A stretch of 37,601 nt of DNA from an uncultured Scytonema sp. Its GTDB lineage: Bacteria; Cyanobacteriota; Cyanobacteriia; Cyanobacteriales; Nostocaceae. Location: contig CALMVQ010000302.1 of assembly GCA_937873135.1 (NCBI GenBank), positions 1 through 37,601 on the forward strand, given 5' to 3'. The notes below the pieces were generated by a model, which saw nothing but the letters and a program-made list of their open reading frames with translations, was not told the origin of the DNA and made no database searches. This document shows, piece after piece, positions 26,239 through 37,100 of the stretch (positions are counted from its first letter, which is position 1; every line of letters begins with the position of its first letter). A program made the position numbers and the translations under genes.

Positions 26239-27039
26239 TGCTGCAGGAGCATTTTTGTACCCAGATATAGAACGGTATCCCAATCAAAAACATTGACAAA
26301 ATCAGCAATATTTGATGCCAAAAGAGTGTATCCCAAGTTTATAAATGTGGTCGGCTGTCTGGAATCTGCTGATTGAAATGTTCTTTATAGTCAATTTGGT
26401 CTACTTGAACGACTAACGTTTGGAGGGATACAATCGGTGCTGTGGCCCTTACAAAGGTAGGTATTTTTTCTTTGGTCATTTTTTGACGATAAGAGCCAAT
26501 GCTTAAATCTTGAAACGACCAAACCACGTTAATCACTTGAGAATTTTCTCAAGTATTTTCGAGATTGCAAAAAACCTACCCTTGAGAGGTGCTGTGATCC
26601 CCTCAATGCGGTTAGAACTTACGCATTGACGTAAAGCTCGCCGGGGGAAGCTTCCCCCGGCGAGCTTTACAAAATGTTGTTTGTGTGTAGTATGCCATAG
26701 TAGACATAAATCACCTCAATTTAGTCAGGTTTTGAACCTAGAAGAAATAATCACCGATTCCTACTTCTTATATAGGTGTCAGCGAAATCAACTTATGCAC
26801 GTGTAAGAAAGATCCAGATCATCGATAGCAATTTTGGGAGAGAGCGATCATGTGTAGGGGATTCAAATGAGAAACTAGGTAAAGTTTTTATTGATACATC
26901 TTTCCGTGATTCAGATCTGCCCTCAGCCTTTCTTTGTCAAAGAATACAAACTAGCAAAAGAAAAATCGACCCTTGCGATCGCAAAGCCGCGCTCTTTAAA
27001 CTTCTTTATATCGATACGTAAGTCTTTAATCTTACAAAT
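26239..27039. other. Intergenic region with a 40-bp perfect palindrome
   Basis: 801 bases without a convincing gene. It includes a hairpin ACTTGAGA/TCTCAAGT at 26535-26554, the AAAAACCTACCCTTG string at 26570-26584, and the perfect palindrome at 26631-26670. The open frames at 26339-26536 (minus) and 26776-27021 (plus) have no motifs and are not called. Confidence 0.6.
26631..26670. repeat. 40-bp perfect palindrome
   Basis: GTAAAGCTCGCCGGGGGAAG followed at once by its exact reverse complement, with no loop. It contains a central AAGCTT. GC-rich inside AT-rich DNA, and directly preceded by ACTTACGCATTGAC, a string that resembles ends of cyanobacterial mobile DNA. Confidence 0.9.
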
Positions 27040-27522
27040 ATGAGTAAAACCTTAGTTGCTTCGGTAAACAACAATGACCTTAGATTGGCAAAAGAATTAA
27101 TCGAAAATGGTGCAGATGTTAATCAAAAAGATAGTAGTGGAAATAGCCTCTTAATTGTTAGTTCTGCTAATGGTCAATCTCAAATGGTGAAGCTACTCCT
27201 TGATTCTGGTGCCGATCTTCACGCGGTTGACTCAAGTATGAAAGCCACTGCACTCCACGCCGCTGCTTATTTAAAGCATCCAGAGGTTATGAAAATTCTA
27301 ATTGAGCATGGGATCAATATAGATGCTCAAGGTCCGTATAACGGATATACTGCTTTACACGATGCAGTTTGGCAGAACAATGTTGAAGGAGTTAGGCTCC
27401 TAGTCAATGCAGGTGCGCTATTAGACATCAAAGGCAAAAACGGAGACACACCCTTGGATATTGCCAAAAAAAGTAAGATGAAAGAGATTGTCACCATTCT
27501 TTCTGGGCATAAATCTGATTAA
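27040..27522 (+). CDS. Ankyrin-repeat protein
   Basis: A 160-residue protein made almost entirely of ankyrin repeats: about five units, with clear motifs at residues 38-70 (GNSLLIVSSANGQSQMVKLLLDSGADLH), 70-102 (ATALHAAAYLKHPEVMKILIEHGINID) and 103-137 (GYTALHDAVWQNNVEGVRLLVNAGALLD), then a capping TPLDIAKK. No signal peptide, membrane segment or catalytic domain. It likely mediates protein binding in the cytoplasm. It sits between two leftward STAND genes but on the opposite strand, and nothing in the sequence shows a functional link. Start ATG at 27040 with weak upstream Shine-Dalgarno. Confidence 0.9.
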   Translation: MSKTLVASVNNNDLRLAKELIENGADVNQKDSSGNSLLIVSSANGQSQMVKLLLDSGADLHAVDSSMKATALHAAAYLKHPEVMKILIEHGINIDAQGPYNGYTALHDAVWQNNVEGVRLLVNAGALLDIKGKNGDTPLDIAKKSKMKEIVTILSGHKSD

Positions 27523-27568
27523 ACGATGATCAATTTACGGAGACATTTGAAATCAAGTGTATTTATGT

Positions 27569-27802
27569 ATGTCAAAAACTAATGGAAAACAATTTTTATA
27601 TACTCAACTGTCCGATCCTTGGGAACTTCCAGAGGCTGAGTTAAAAATAAGACACAGAGCAACAGAATATTCAGGGATACAGGTATCAAGCGAAAACCAA
27701 AAATTAATAGGAAGTCAAACTCAAATCTCGGAACCTAACATAGTCTTCCCTCAGCAAAAAATACTTAGCTTTAAGCAATGTGGCGGGCTGAGTGAGTACT
27801 AA
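27569..27802 (+). CDS. Hypothetical small protein, doubtful
   Basis: A 77-residue frame starting MSKTNGKQFLYTQLSDPWELP, 46 bases after the ankyrin gene on the same strand. No motif or family is recognised, no ribosome site is clear, and the C-terminal half looks of random composition. It could be a real small gene, a decayed one or chance. Confidence 0.25.
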   Translation: MSKTNGKQFLYTQLSDPWELPEAELKIRHRATEYSGIQVSSENQKLIGSQTQISEPNIVFPQQKILSFKQCGGLSEY

Positions 27803-27806
27803 TATT

Positions 27807-27909
27807 ATGTCCGCTCTGATTACTTATTCTTGAAGAACCTCACCCCAGTAAAGCTCAGCTTTACGGCCCCTCCCCCCAAGCGGGGAGGGGTAGGGGTGGG
27901 GTTCAGTGT
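27807..27909 (+). repeat. Dispersed repeat, short copy, with G/C-run hairpin
   Basis: Starts ATGTCCGCTCTGATTACT and ends GGTGGGGTTCAGTGT, exactly like 17358-17548. The interior contains complementary C- and G-runs (CCCCTCCCC / GGGGAGGGG) around AAGC. This type of sequence is widespread in cyanobacterial intergenic DNA. Confidence 0.7.
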
Positions 27910-27982
27910 ATAGGGAAGCTAAAAGTGATTATTCGCACTTGTTACGACATTATAACCGATTGAACACTTATAGCAAGGTTCG

Positions 27983-28032
27983 TAGTTGCGCTTCAGCGCT
28001 CTCATGGTCTTAAGAGGGCTGAAGCGCAACTA
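27983..28032. repeat. 15-bp perfect stem hairpin
   Basis: TAGTTGCGCTTCAGC (27983-27997) pairs with GCTGAAGCGCAACTA (28018-28032). It is typical of dispersed cyanobacterial hairpins and might terminate the leftward STAND transcript, though it lacks a clear U-tract. Confidence 0.75.
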
Positions 28033-28167
28033 TAAGCCTAAATTTTATCTATAAGTAATTTAGTTACTATAAAATAATGTATATTATTTTATACTTGTCA
28101 TCTTTAAGAAGTTGTTAATTGTTAATAGCCATTAACCATCAACTCTCAAGTTAAGTGATTAACCAGA

Positions 28168-31100
28168 TTATTGTTCAACTGCTCCCAGAACTTTAAGTGA
28201 AGCAATAGTCTCTTGAGTTAAACCTGTAACACCATTAATATTCATTCCCTCGTAAGGTCTTTCATTTCTTAAAGTTTTTAGGCACTCACCAGTAGAAACA
28301 TCCCAGAGCTTAACTGTCCCATCTTCACTGCCACTGACCAAAGTTTGACCATCTGGACTAAAAGCAACTGACCTTATCCAGTGTGTATGACCCTGTAAAG
28401 TTTTGAGACAAAAACCCATGCTGACATCCCATAATCTTACCATTTGGTCTGTGCTACCACTAGCTAGGATATTACCTTGAGGACTGAAGGCAACTGACAA
28501 AACCCAACTTGTGTGTCCCGTCAAAGTTTGAATACATTCACTCTTGCTAATGTCCCAGAGCTTCACAGTTTTATCTTTGCTACCACTAGCCAGGATGTTA
28601 CCTTGAGAATTGAAAGCAGTTGATAAGACCCAACCTGTATGTCTCGCTAAAATTTTGAGACATTCACCAGTACTGACATTCCACAAACTCACTTTTTGGT
28701 CATCACTACCACTGGCTAAAATTTGACCATTAGGACTAAAGGCAATGGACCATACCCCATGACTATGTTCCAAGCTTTTCAAAACTTCACCAGTACTAAT
28801 ATCCCATAACCTTACGGTTTGGTCATCACTGCTGCTGGCAAGGATATTACCACAAGGAGTAAAGGTAACTGCTTTTACCCAACCAGTATGGGCATGTAAA
28901 CTTTTATAGCAAACTTTTGTACTCATATCCCACAACTTAACTACATGGTCGTAACCGCCAGTAGCTAAGATATTACCTTGAGGACTGAAGGCAACGGTTC
29001 GTACTCGGCTAGCTTTAATTTGCCAAGATTTGTAACACTGACTAGTGCTAACATCCCAACAGCATATAGTTTGGTCATCACTACCGTAAACTATAGTTTT
29101 ACCTTGAGAAGCAAAGGCAACCGACAACACCCCATTATTATAGCCCTGCAAGTTTCTTAGAGCATGACCTGTGCTGACATCCCAAATCCTTACAGTTTGG
29201 TCATCACTGCCACTGGCAAGGATATTACCTTCACAATTGAAAGCAACTGATAACACCAAACTAGTGTGTCCCCGCAAAGTTCTAAGACATTCACCTGTGC
29301 TACAATCCCAACAGCGTACAGTTTGGTCATCACTGCCGCTAGCTATAATCTTACCTTTAGGAGCAAAGGCGACTGACCTAACCCGACCAATATGTCCTTG
29401 CAAAGTTTTAAGGCATTCACCTGTACTACAATCCCAACAGCGTACAGTTTGGTCATCACTACCACTAACTATAGTTTTGCCATCCGAACTGAAGGCCACT
29501 GACCACACTAAACTTGTATGTCCCTGCAAAGTTCTTAAGCATTCACCTGTGCTAACATCCCAAAGCTTCACAGTTTTGTCGCTACTAGCACTAGCTAAGA
29601 TTTTACTTCGAGGACCGAAAACAGCAGACAGTACCCGACCACTATGTCCGTGCAAAATTTTGTAGCATTGATTAGTACTGAGTTTCCATAAACTTACAGT
29701 TGGGTCATCACAAGCACAAGCTAGGATCTTACCTTGAGAACTGAAAGCAACGGCTCGCATCTGCTCGGGGTGTTCTGTAAAAGTTTTTAGACATTCACCA
29801 GTACTGACGTCCCATAACTTGATATTCTCGTCAGTACCCCCACTCTGAAGTGTACTACTATCTGGACTGAAGGCGATCACTCGAACAAAACTAATATGCC
29901 CAAGACATGTTAAAAATTGTTCCCTAGTGCCCGACGTTAAGCTGTCGCCAACGGCAAATTCTCGCCACAAGCAAATTTTACCATTAACGTCACTCGTCGC
30001 CAAAGTTTTTCCCTTAGGGCTGAATACAACCGTAGAAATTCTACTGAAGTTTTTACTAAAAAGCGACTTTGATAAATTAGCGTTTCGGAAATTAACTCCA
30101 TGTAAATTTATATTTCTTAAGTCAGCTTGCCAAATACTTAGGTTAGAAAAATCATAGTCTTTCAAATTGGTCTTTAGCTGACAAAGCAGATTGAGAATAT
30201 TCCCGCCTGTATATCCAAGTTCATGTGGATATTCTTTTTGGAGATTTGATAATATTTGTGTTAGTTGATTTTCCAGTATTGTTTGATTTTTAAAGATAGT
30301 AAGTAGTTCATCTATAAGTGGTTTTAAAATGAAGCGTATTTGATTTTCTCGGAAGTGATCTTTGGCTTCAGCCTTACTTAAAGCATGAGATTTTAAAAGT
30401 ACAATCTTCTGAGTCACAATCTCTTCACAAACTTGCTGTATTAATTTACTAGTCAAATACTCCATTAATACAGGTTGTATTGAGAAGAGTGCAGCACTTT
30501 TCTCAACTTCTTTTGCCGTAACCTTGTCGATAAGACTTCGCCGGCTCAAAGACTCCAGAGCCTCTATTAATTTACGTGATGTTCCTATTGATACAATATC
30601 TTCTTGCAATTGGGAGAGCGTAGTTGGCTCACGATTAACTGCCAGCCAGTAGATCACTTCACGCTCTAAATCCGATAAGCGCTCTTCCTGCTGCTTTATC
30701 AGAGCGTTAATATCGTTAAAAACTGCTATTTTTTGCTCTAAAAACTCAGAAATATTACCATTGAATATATCCTGAATTGTTGTCGCAACGATCTTCAAAG
30801 CTAATGGATTGCCACGATACCGCTCAAAGAGCTCCTTTTGTGTGGGATCATCTCCCAATAAACCTTTGGAGTGAAAAATTATTTTTGCGTCCTCCTCACA
30901 AAACCCTCTTAATTGTAAGGATCGAACAGGTAGTATTTCTCCCTCAAGTGATGCTACGTCTTTCGGTTTTTCCCGAGAAGTCAGTACTAAGGAACTCTGA
31001 TGAATTGCTTGTCCCAGCCTTCTTATCAGTTGACCATAATCTTCATACCCTTCTCTGTAGTTTCCTGCAATGCCACCACTTTGCAGAATTGTTTCGGCGT

Positions 31101-31770
31101 TATCGAGTATGATCAAGCAGCGGTGTTGTTGCAAATAATTGATTAACTGTGAGATTCTGTTGTCTATACGGTTCGATAAGTCAATTTCTGAAACCTGGTT
31201 GTTCGAGAAAAATTGAATCAAGTCAGCAAGAAGATCAAATAGTGAGGGAGCATTGTATAGCGATCGCCAAATAATATACTCAAATCGCCCCTTAATTTCA
31301 TAGACTAGCTTGGCGGCAAGAGCGGTTTTACCGATGCCTCCCATTCCCAATAGTGCTACAACTCGGGAGTCTTCCTGAATGATCCATTGCTCCAACAGAA
31401 CCAGTTCTGTTGTGCGTCCATAAAACATGGAAACACTAAATTCATCTTCCCAATCAATGCGCTTGGGGTTCATCAAGGCTTGAAGTTTCCACAAATCAGG
31501 ATCGCTCTTTGAATAATCGCTTTTATTCAAATCTAAATTAAACGCAGAAAATAAACGAACAAGCGTTTGTTTGTCAACACCTTCTTGACGAGCTAGTACC
31601 TTGGCAACTGTATTGGGAGTTAATCCTGTAAGCTCGCTTATTTCTTCCAGGGTACATTTATATCCAGATTTTTCTTGATCCTCCCATTTTTGTTTTCCGT
31701 TGTAAAGCTTTTCCCAACCTTTGAGAGTGAGTATAACGCCACGACTCCGTTTCTGATTGCGCTGATTCAT
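28168..31770 (-). CDS. STAND ATPase: HTH + NB-ARC + 14 WD40 blades (paralogue 2)
   Basis: A 1200-residue paralogue of 22293-25880 with the same plan. HTH at 10-80 ([23 protein letters not shown]), NB-ARC with Walker A GMGGIGKT (142-149), Walker B LIILDNAE (219-226), LVLTSREKP and GNPLALKIV, a helical arm, [16 protein letters not shown] pentapeptide-like repeats, 14 WD40 blades from about residue 575, and the tail [17 protein letters not shown]. The ATPase half is strongly conserved between the two; WD40 blades diverge more. Two adjacent blades carry near-identical DNA (29288-29340 and 29414-29466), which points to recent blade duplication. No strong ribosome site stands before the ATG. Likely a sensor ATPase with a ligand different from paralogue 1; function is inferred from family only. 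Confidence 0.92.
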   Translation of the reverse strand: MNQRNQKRSRGVILTLKGWEKLYNGKQKWEDQEKSGYKCTLEEISELTGLTPNTVAKVLARQEGVDKQTLVRLFSAFNLDLNKSDYSKSDPDLWKLQALMNPKRIDWEDEFSVSMFYGRTTELVLLEQWIIQEDSRVVALLGMGGIGKTALAAKLVYEIKGRFEYIIWRSLYNAPSLFDLLADLIQFFSNNQVSEIDLSNRIDNRISQLINYLQQHRCLIILDNAETILQSGGIAGNYREGYEDYGQLIRRLGQAIHQSSLVLTSREKPKDVASLEGEILPVRSLQLRGFCEEDAKIIFHSKGLLGDDPTQKELFERYRGNPLALKIVATTIQDIFNGNISEFLEQKIAVFNDINALIKQQEERLSDLEREVIYWLAVNREPTTLSQLQEDIVSIGTSRKLIEALESLSRRSLIDKVTAKEVEKSAALFSIQPVLMEYLTSKLIQQVCEEIVTQKIVLLKSHALSKAEAKDHFRENQIRFILKPLIDELLTIFKNQTILENQLTQILSNLQKEYPHELGYTGGNILNLLCQLKTNLKDYDFSNLSIWQADLRNINLHGVNFRNANLSKSLFSKNFSRISTVVFSPKGKTLATSDVNGKICLWREFAVGDSLTSGTREQFLTCLGHISFVRVIAFSPDSSTLQSGGTDENIKLWDVSTGECLKTFTEHPEQMRAVAFSSQGKILACACDDPTVSLWKLSTNQCYKILHGHSGRVLSAVFGPRSKILASASSDKTVKLWDVSTGECLRTLQGHTSLVWSVAFSSDGKTIVSGSDDQTVRCWDCSTGECLKTLQGHIGRVRSVAFAPKGKIIASGSDDQTVRCWDCSTGECLRTLRGHTSLVLSVAFNCEGNILASGSDDQTVRIWDVSTGHALRNLQGYNNGVLSVAFASQGKTIVYGSDDQTICCWDVSTSQCYKSWQIKASRVRTVAFSPQGNILATGGYDHVVKLWDMSTKVCYKSLHAHTGWVKAVTFTPCGNILASSSDDQTVRLWDISTGEVLKSLEHSHGVWSIAFSPNGQILASGSDDQKVSLWNVSTGECLKILARHTGWVLSTAFNSQGNILASGSKDKTVKLWDISKSECIQTLTGHTSWVLSVAFSPQGNILASGSTDQMVRLWDVSMGFCLKTLQGHTHWIRSVAFSPDGQTLVSGSEDGTVKLWDVSTGECLKTLRNERPYEGMNINGVTGLTQETIASLKVLGAVEQ

Positions 31771-32646
31771 AAATTATAAGTATTCATTTTTCCAGCCAAA
31801 TTCACAGAAGCATGTTTGCGTCATTTATATAACTAAATGATTATTTAATCATCTGATCCCTTATTGAGTACAGATTACAAGAAAGCATCTAGATTTTTAT
31901 TGATCCCGGATCGATTAACTCTTTGAAGTAGGCACAGTAAAAGAGCGAGAACTTGAGGAAGATTATATTTGTTCCACTGTGTTCTGGGGATTTTGCCTCC
32001 AGCCTAAATCTGTTCAATGGTAAATTTTATAGAACCAGAACAAACCCTCCCAAATATATTGAGCTTGATATTAACACTCAAATATTGACAAAAGCTTTGT
32101 TGTGTGGTATACCCAAAGAATATAACATATAAATAATCTCAAATTAGCCCTCTTTTATCAGTCTTGAAAAAATTAATGACTTTTCGGCGTTTCCGTCAAC
32201 GAACAAGGCAAACGCATCTTATTTTTAGAATGCTTACTGAGCAAAGGTTTCAAGCATTGTTTAGTTTTGGAATCTAAATTCTTTAATCCTTGCCCAGCAA
32301 GGATTAAAGAATTTAGATGGGTTTGCCCTGCGTCAACGAAAAAGCAAGGTTTCACCCCAGAGTGATGGAAGAGCGTTAGTAAGATTTTGAAGTAAGAGGG
32401 CATAGGTTCTTATAGGTAGATCATTATTATATAGATATATGTGAACGCGACTTATGCACCTAGTAACCATCCAATGCATTTCATTTATAGGGTTCTTGTC
32501 CAATTTTGGTATCAACACGGAAACGCGTTTTAAGGCAGAAGGCAGTGTAACCGTTCAGGGGGGTAGGATTGCGATGCGTTGCAACGGCTCATGCGCGAAA
32601 ATCTCCCAAGCATACCCGGTACAAATCACGTTGAAGATGAGCGTGA
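31771..32646. other. Intergenic region with a long perfect inverted repeat
   Basis: 876 bases between the STAND gene start and the receiver-kinase stop. It is AT-rich with no credible gene; the frame at 32173-32403 (minus) runs through the inverted repeat and is rejected. The inverted repeat at 32272-32318 is the main structure. Confidence 0.55.
32272..32318. repeat. 22-bp perfect inverted repeat with 3-base loop
   Basis: ATCTAAATTCTTTAATCCTTGC pairs with its exact complement across CCA. The 22-bp stem is AT-rich in its outer part. It is too AT-rich to be a classical terminator; an IS end, MITE remnant or small-RNA stem are options. Confidence 0.85.
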
Positions 32647-34068
32647 TTAGGCAGATGGTAGACGAACCTGAAAGCGTGTGTCACCCGGTGTTGAAAAGCA
32701 GCAAAGATCTCCGTTATGCTGACCCACTACAATCCGATAGGCAATTTCCAGACCTAAGCCAGTCCCTGCACCAACGTCCTTCGTTGTAAAAAATGGCTCA
32801 AAAATTCGGGACAGAATTTCAGGGGGAATGCCTGGTCCATTATCAGCAATTTCTACTAAGACGTAATTTTTCTCACTCGACGTACGTACCCAAACCGTAC
32901 CTCCTTCACCCACGGCGTCGATGGCGTTGTCAATCAGATTCGTCCACACCTGATTTAGTGCACTCCCGTAGGCTTGAATAGATGGCAAGTTCTGGTGGTA
33001 CTCGCGTATCACTATGACGTTGCACGATTTTATCTTGTAGCCCAAAATAGTGATCGTATTGTCGAGACCTTCATGCAAATCTACATTTTGTAGGGGAGCC
33101 CGATCCATGTATGAGTACGCTTTTATAGCCTTGACTATTTCAAAGATGCGATTAGTGCTCTGATTGAGTACATTCAGCACATTTTCTACACTCAGCATTG
33201 CTTCTAACCAAGTCAGTATATCGTTGAATGCATCGGTCGCCACCTGCTCACTAATCGCTTTTAAAGCTATAGTGTCAATTCCGGCCGCAACCAAGGTAGG
33301 AGCAAGTATCGACCCATTAGCAATGCTATGTGACTCCAGCCAGTCCGTTAGTTCATCTTCCAAATCAATCTGATCCAAGGAATCCAAATGCTTGAGTGAT
33401 GCAATTTGTTGAATTGCATCACGCTTTAGCTCCAAAAAGCGCTCTAGTTGAATTGGCGTGAGGTGTTGCTCAATACATCTAAGCGCGAGAACCTGTAGAG
33501 TCTGTATTTTATGACATAAGTGTCCGGTCGCTCGACTTGCTGCTGATGCTGGATTATTCAGTTCATGAGCAAGTCCAGCAGCTAATTTACCTAAGGCAAT
33601 AAGTTTTTCGTGTTGTTGAGATAACATCTGTAGCTCTTGCATTTTAAGTTGTGCTGCTTGTCGTTTCACCTCCTCTGTCTTCTTGAACAGGTCAACAAAC
33701 ACCGTGACCTTCGATTTCAATATTTCTGGTGAAATCGGCTTGTTCAAGTAGTCTACCGCACCAAGGGAGTAACCTTTCAACACCAGATTGTCGCTTGTGC
33801 TGAAGGCTGTCAAGAAAATGATCGGGGTGTAGCGCGATCTCTCTCGTTGTCGAATTAACTTCGCCGTCTCAAAACCATCCATACCTGGCATTTGGACATC
33901 GAGCAAAATCAACGCAAATTCTTGATTAAGAAGATATCTCAAAGCTTCCACACCCGAATGAGCTTTTACCAGGTTCTGATCGAGGCTGTCCAGTATCGCT
34001 TCCAGAGCTAACAAATTTTCCGGATAGTCGTCAACTAGGAGGATATTTACTTTCGGTTCGGGCTGCAT
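32647..34068 (-). CDS. Response regulator-histidine kinase fusion
   Basis: A 473-residue soluble protein. The N-terminal receiver domain has Asp13/Asp14, phospho-acceptor Asp57 ([10 protein letters not shown]) and Lys110 (DYLNKP). A coiled coil (125-155) leads to a kinase with His168 in [15 protein letters not shown]. About 120 residues (180-300) are inserted between the phospho-His helix and the second helix ([20 protein letters not shown]), then the ATPase with N-box [10 protein letters not shown] (377-386), DNGPGI and GAGTGLGL. The insert, with its DWLESH-type motif, marks a known subclass of kinases. The ATG follows TGAGGTAGC. It starts 56 bases after the stop of the large hybrid kinase on the same strand, so the two probably form an operon and phosphorelay. 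Confidence 0.93.
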   Translation of the reverse strand: MQPEPKVNILLVDDYPENLLALEAILDSLDQNLVKAHSGVEALRYLLNQEFALILLDVQMPGMDGFETAKLIRQRERSRYTPIIFLTAFSTSDNLVLKGYSLGAVDYLNKPISPEILKSKVTVFVDLFKKTEEVKRQAAQLKMQELQMLSQQHEKLIALGKLAAGLAHELNNPASAASRATGHLCHKIQTLQVLALRCIEQHLTPIQLERFLELKRDAIQQIASLKHLDSLDQIDLEDELTDWLESHSIANGSILAPTLVAAGIDTIALKAISEQVATDAFNDILTWLEAMLSVENVLNVLNQSTNRIFEIVKAIKAYSYMDRAPLQNVDLHEGLDNTITILGYKIKSCNVIVIREYHQNLPSIQAYGSALNQVWTNLIDNAIDAVGEGGTVWVRTSSEKNYVLVEIADNGPGIPPEILSRIFEPFFTTKDVGAGTGLGLEIAYRIVVGQHNGDLCCFSTPGDTRFQVRLPSA

Positions 34069-34124
34069 GTGCTACCTCAGTGCGGGGTGACAAAGGTTGA
34101 TCGAGAAAGAGGAAACGCCTTGCC

Positions 34125-37100
34125 TTATTTATACAACCAGACACGCAGCAACGAGAGCAACTGGTCGGTATCTACAGGTTTGGCAATATAGTCAGATGCG
34201 CCTGCTTCAATAGAATTCTCGCGCTCGCCTTGCATGGCTTTTGCTGTAAGCGCAATTATCGGTAGCGATCTGAATTGATCGATCTGGCGGATGGCACGCA
34301 TCGCCTCATACCCGTCCATTTCTGGCATCATCACATCCATCAGTACGATATCAATATCTGGTGTCTTTTGTAACTGTATAAGACCATCAGAGCCGTTTTC
34401 GGCATACAGAACCTGCATTTTCTGGTCTTCTAACATACTTGTCAGGGCAAAGATATTACGCACATCGTCGTCTACGATTAGCACTTTCTTGCCAGCGAGT
34501 ACGGGCTCAGTTTGGTAAAGCTGTTCAAGCATCTGTCGCTTTGGTGCCGGTAATTTTGCCTGAACCCGGTGTAAGAACAAAGCTGTCTCATCGAAGAGAC
34601 GAGACAGAGAGCGCACATCTCTGATGATGATGGTTTCGGCCATGCGCTTGAGTTCAGTCTCTTCAGTCCGCGTGATCTCCCTACCAGGATAAATAATGAC
34701 GGGAAGCGATCGGCAGCTTACTTCCTGCTTCATTTGCTCAATCAGTTCAAACCCCGTCATGTCGGGTAGATCTAAATCAAGGACTACGCAATCAAAGTGT
34801 CCGGCTTTCAGGGCTAAGAGCGCCCCCGCACCAGTGCTGACAGCAGTCGTCTGGACGTCGCTGTTGCCGATCAGATCTACAATTGTGTTGCGTTGAACCT
34901 CGTCGTCTTCTACCACCAGCAAATTTTTTTGCTGGCGCTCGATAAACCTCTGGATGTCAGTAAACGCTTTGGCTAAAGCCTCACTAGTGACAGGCTTTTG
35001 CAGATACGCGATCGCCCCTTGTTGCAGACTGCGCTGCCGCCGTTCTTCGACGGAGATGATATGAACCGGGATGTGACGCGTGTTCGGGTCATGCTTCAAG
35101 CGATCAAGAACAGCCCAGCTATCCATCTCTGGCAACCGGATATCAAGTATAATGGCATTCGGCTTGAATTGCTGCGTCATAGCTAGACCAGTATCACTGC
35201 GAAGCGCAACGAGGCCCTTAAATCCTTGTTGCCGCGCCATATCTAAAAGTACATTTGCAAAATTGATGTCATCTTCCACAATTAGGAGTACGCGATCGCC
35301 TGGCTGAATGTCACCGCTATCGTCAAGAATGATTGTTGAGGAGTCAGCGCCAGGATGCTCCTGCTCGTAGTACGTCCGAGTGTTTTCCGACCTAAGTGCG
35401 GAGTGTTGCTGAGCGGTTAGAGAGGAGTCAGAAGAAGGGGTGATGAGGTGATGGGATGAAGTTATCGATTCTTCCAGAGATCCCCTGCTCCCGCGCGGCA
35501 GGTAAAGTGTGAAAGTGCTCCCCTCTTCTAGGCTACTGACAAGCTGAATTTCCCCCCCAAGGAGTTGGGCAATTTCTCGGCTGATTGACAAGCCTAAGCC
35601 AGTGCCGCCATATTTGCGACTGGTGCTGCCATCAGCCTGCTGAAAGGACTCGAAAATGATCTTCTGCTTATCAGTAGGAATACCGACGCCCGTATCACTC
35701 ACGGAGAAAGCAATAACGGTATCGGCGTTGTTTAAGTTTTCTTGATCTGGGCTCCATCCGGAAAGTGCCACCAGTACCCGCAAGCGTACTTCTCCATACT
35801 CTGTAAATTTAAAAGCGTTGGAGAGCAAATTTTTGAGTATTTGTTGTAAGCGTTTCGGGTCAGTATAAATGACCATTGGTAGTTTCTCATTGAATTCAAC
35901 AACGAACTGAAGTCCTTTGTCCGATGCGATTTCCTGGAAGGTACGCTCTATATAATTTCGTAACTCTGTAAGCAGTAGCTGGTCGATGTAAACTGACATG
36001 GTTCCAGATTCGATTTTGGCGATCTCCAGGATGTCGCTAATCAGTCCTAGTAAGTCTGTACCTACTAAATAAATTGTTCGGCTGTATTCGATTTGCTTAG
36101 AAGTCAGGTTGCCCTCGGCATTATCGAAAAGCAATTTGGCCAGGATTAATAAGCTGTTAAGTGGCGTCCGCAATTCGTGGGACATATTCGCCAGAAACTC
36201 TGACTTATAGTTAGACGAGAGCGCTAGTTGCTTAGCCTTCTCCTCCAAAGACAGCCTTGCAAGTTCAATCTCCCGATTCTTGCACGCAACTTCCTTATTT
36301 TGCAAAGCTAGTAACTCTGCCTGTTCTTCCAGCTCTTCATTGGTGTGTTGCAGCGCTTCCTGCTGATTCCTCAGCAGTTCCTCGGATGCCCTGAGTGACT
36401 GAGCTTGTTGTTCTAATCGCTGGTTAGTCTCCCTGAGTTCGTTTTGCTGGCTTTGTAGTTCAAGAGTTAAGGACTGCGACTGCTTGAGCAACTCCTCAGT
36501 GCGCATGTTGGCGGTGATCGTGTTCAGGACGATGGCAATACTTTCGGTGAGTTGATCTAAGAAAGTTAAATGAATCTCACTAAAGCGCTGGAAAGAAGCT
36601 AATTCAATCACTGCCGTCACTTGCCCTTCAAATAGCATCGGCAACACCACGACATTGAGTGGTGTCGCTTCCCCTAGTCCAGAGCAAATCTTAATATAGT
36701 TGTCTGGCACCTGAGTCAGCAGAATCCGTTCCTTTTCCAAAGCGCATTGTCCCACTAGACCTTCACCCAAGCGGAACTGGTTCGCTAGATGCTTGCGTTC
36801 GCTGTAGGCGTAAGTACTAAGCAGCTTCAGAGAAGGCTCATGGGTTTCACCAGATTCCATGAGGTAGAAAACACCGTGTTGTGCAGAAACCAGGGGTGCT
36901 AGATCGGAGAGAATCATTTTGGAAACAGTCTCCAGTTGTCGCTCACCCTGTAGCATGCGGGTAAACTTGGCGAGGTTGCTTTTCAACCAGTCTTGCTCGG
37001 TGTTTTTCTGCGTTGTCTCCCTAAGGTTAGCAATCATCTGGTTGATGTTGTCTTTGAGAACCGCTACCTCACCTTGCGCCTCGACTGCGATCAACTGCGT

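Larger units (their letters stand above)
27523..28167. other. Repeat-rich intergenic region downstream of STAND paralogue 2
   Basis: Apart from the doubtful small frame it holds the short copy of the dispersed repeat (27807-27909) and a 15-bp-stem hairpin (27983-28032). The rest is AT-rich and unassigned, with a weak GTTAAT/ATTAAC inverted repeat just after the STAND gene end that could act in termination. Confidence 0.55.

Noticed and set aside
26339-26536. 65-codon minus-strand frame between the RHH and ankyrin genes
   Set aside because: Start codon lies in a hairpin, no ribosome site and no recognised family; possibly a remnant but not supportable.
26776-27021. 81-codon plus-strand frame before the ankyrin gene
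   Set aside because: Starts with GTG without a ribosome site and has random-looking composition.
22400-30045. Regularly spaced repeats that could look like CRISPR-type arrays
   Set aside because: The 126-base period and the translated motifs show they are WD40 blades inside two long genes.
32173-32403. 76-codon minus-strand frame
   Set aside because: Its middle is encoded by the perfect inverted repeat, so the frame is a by-product of the hairpin.
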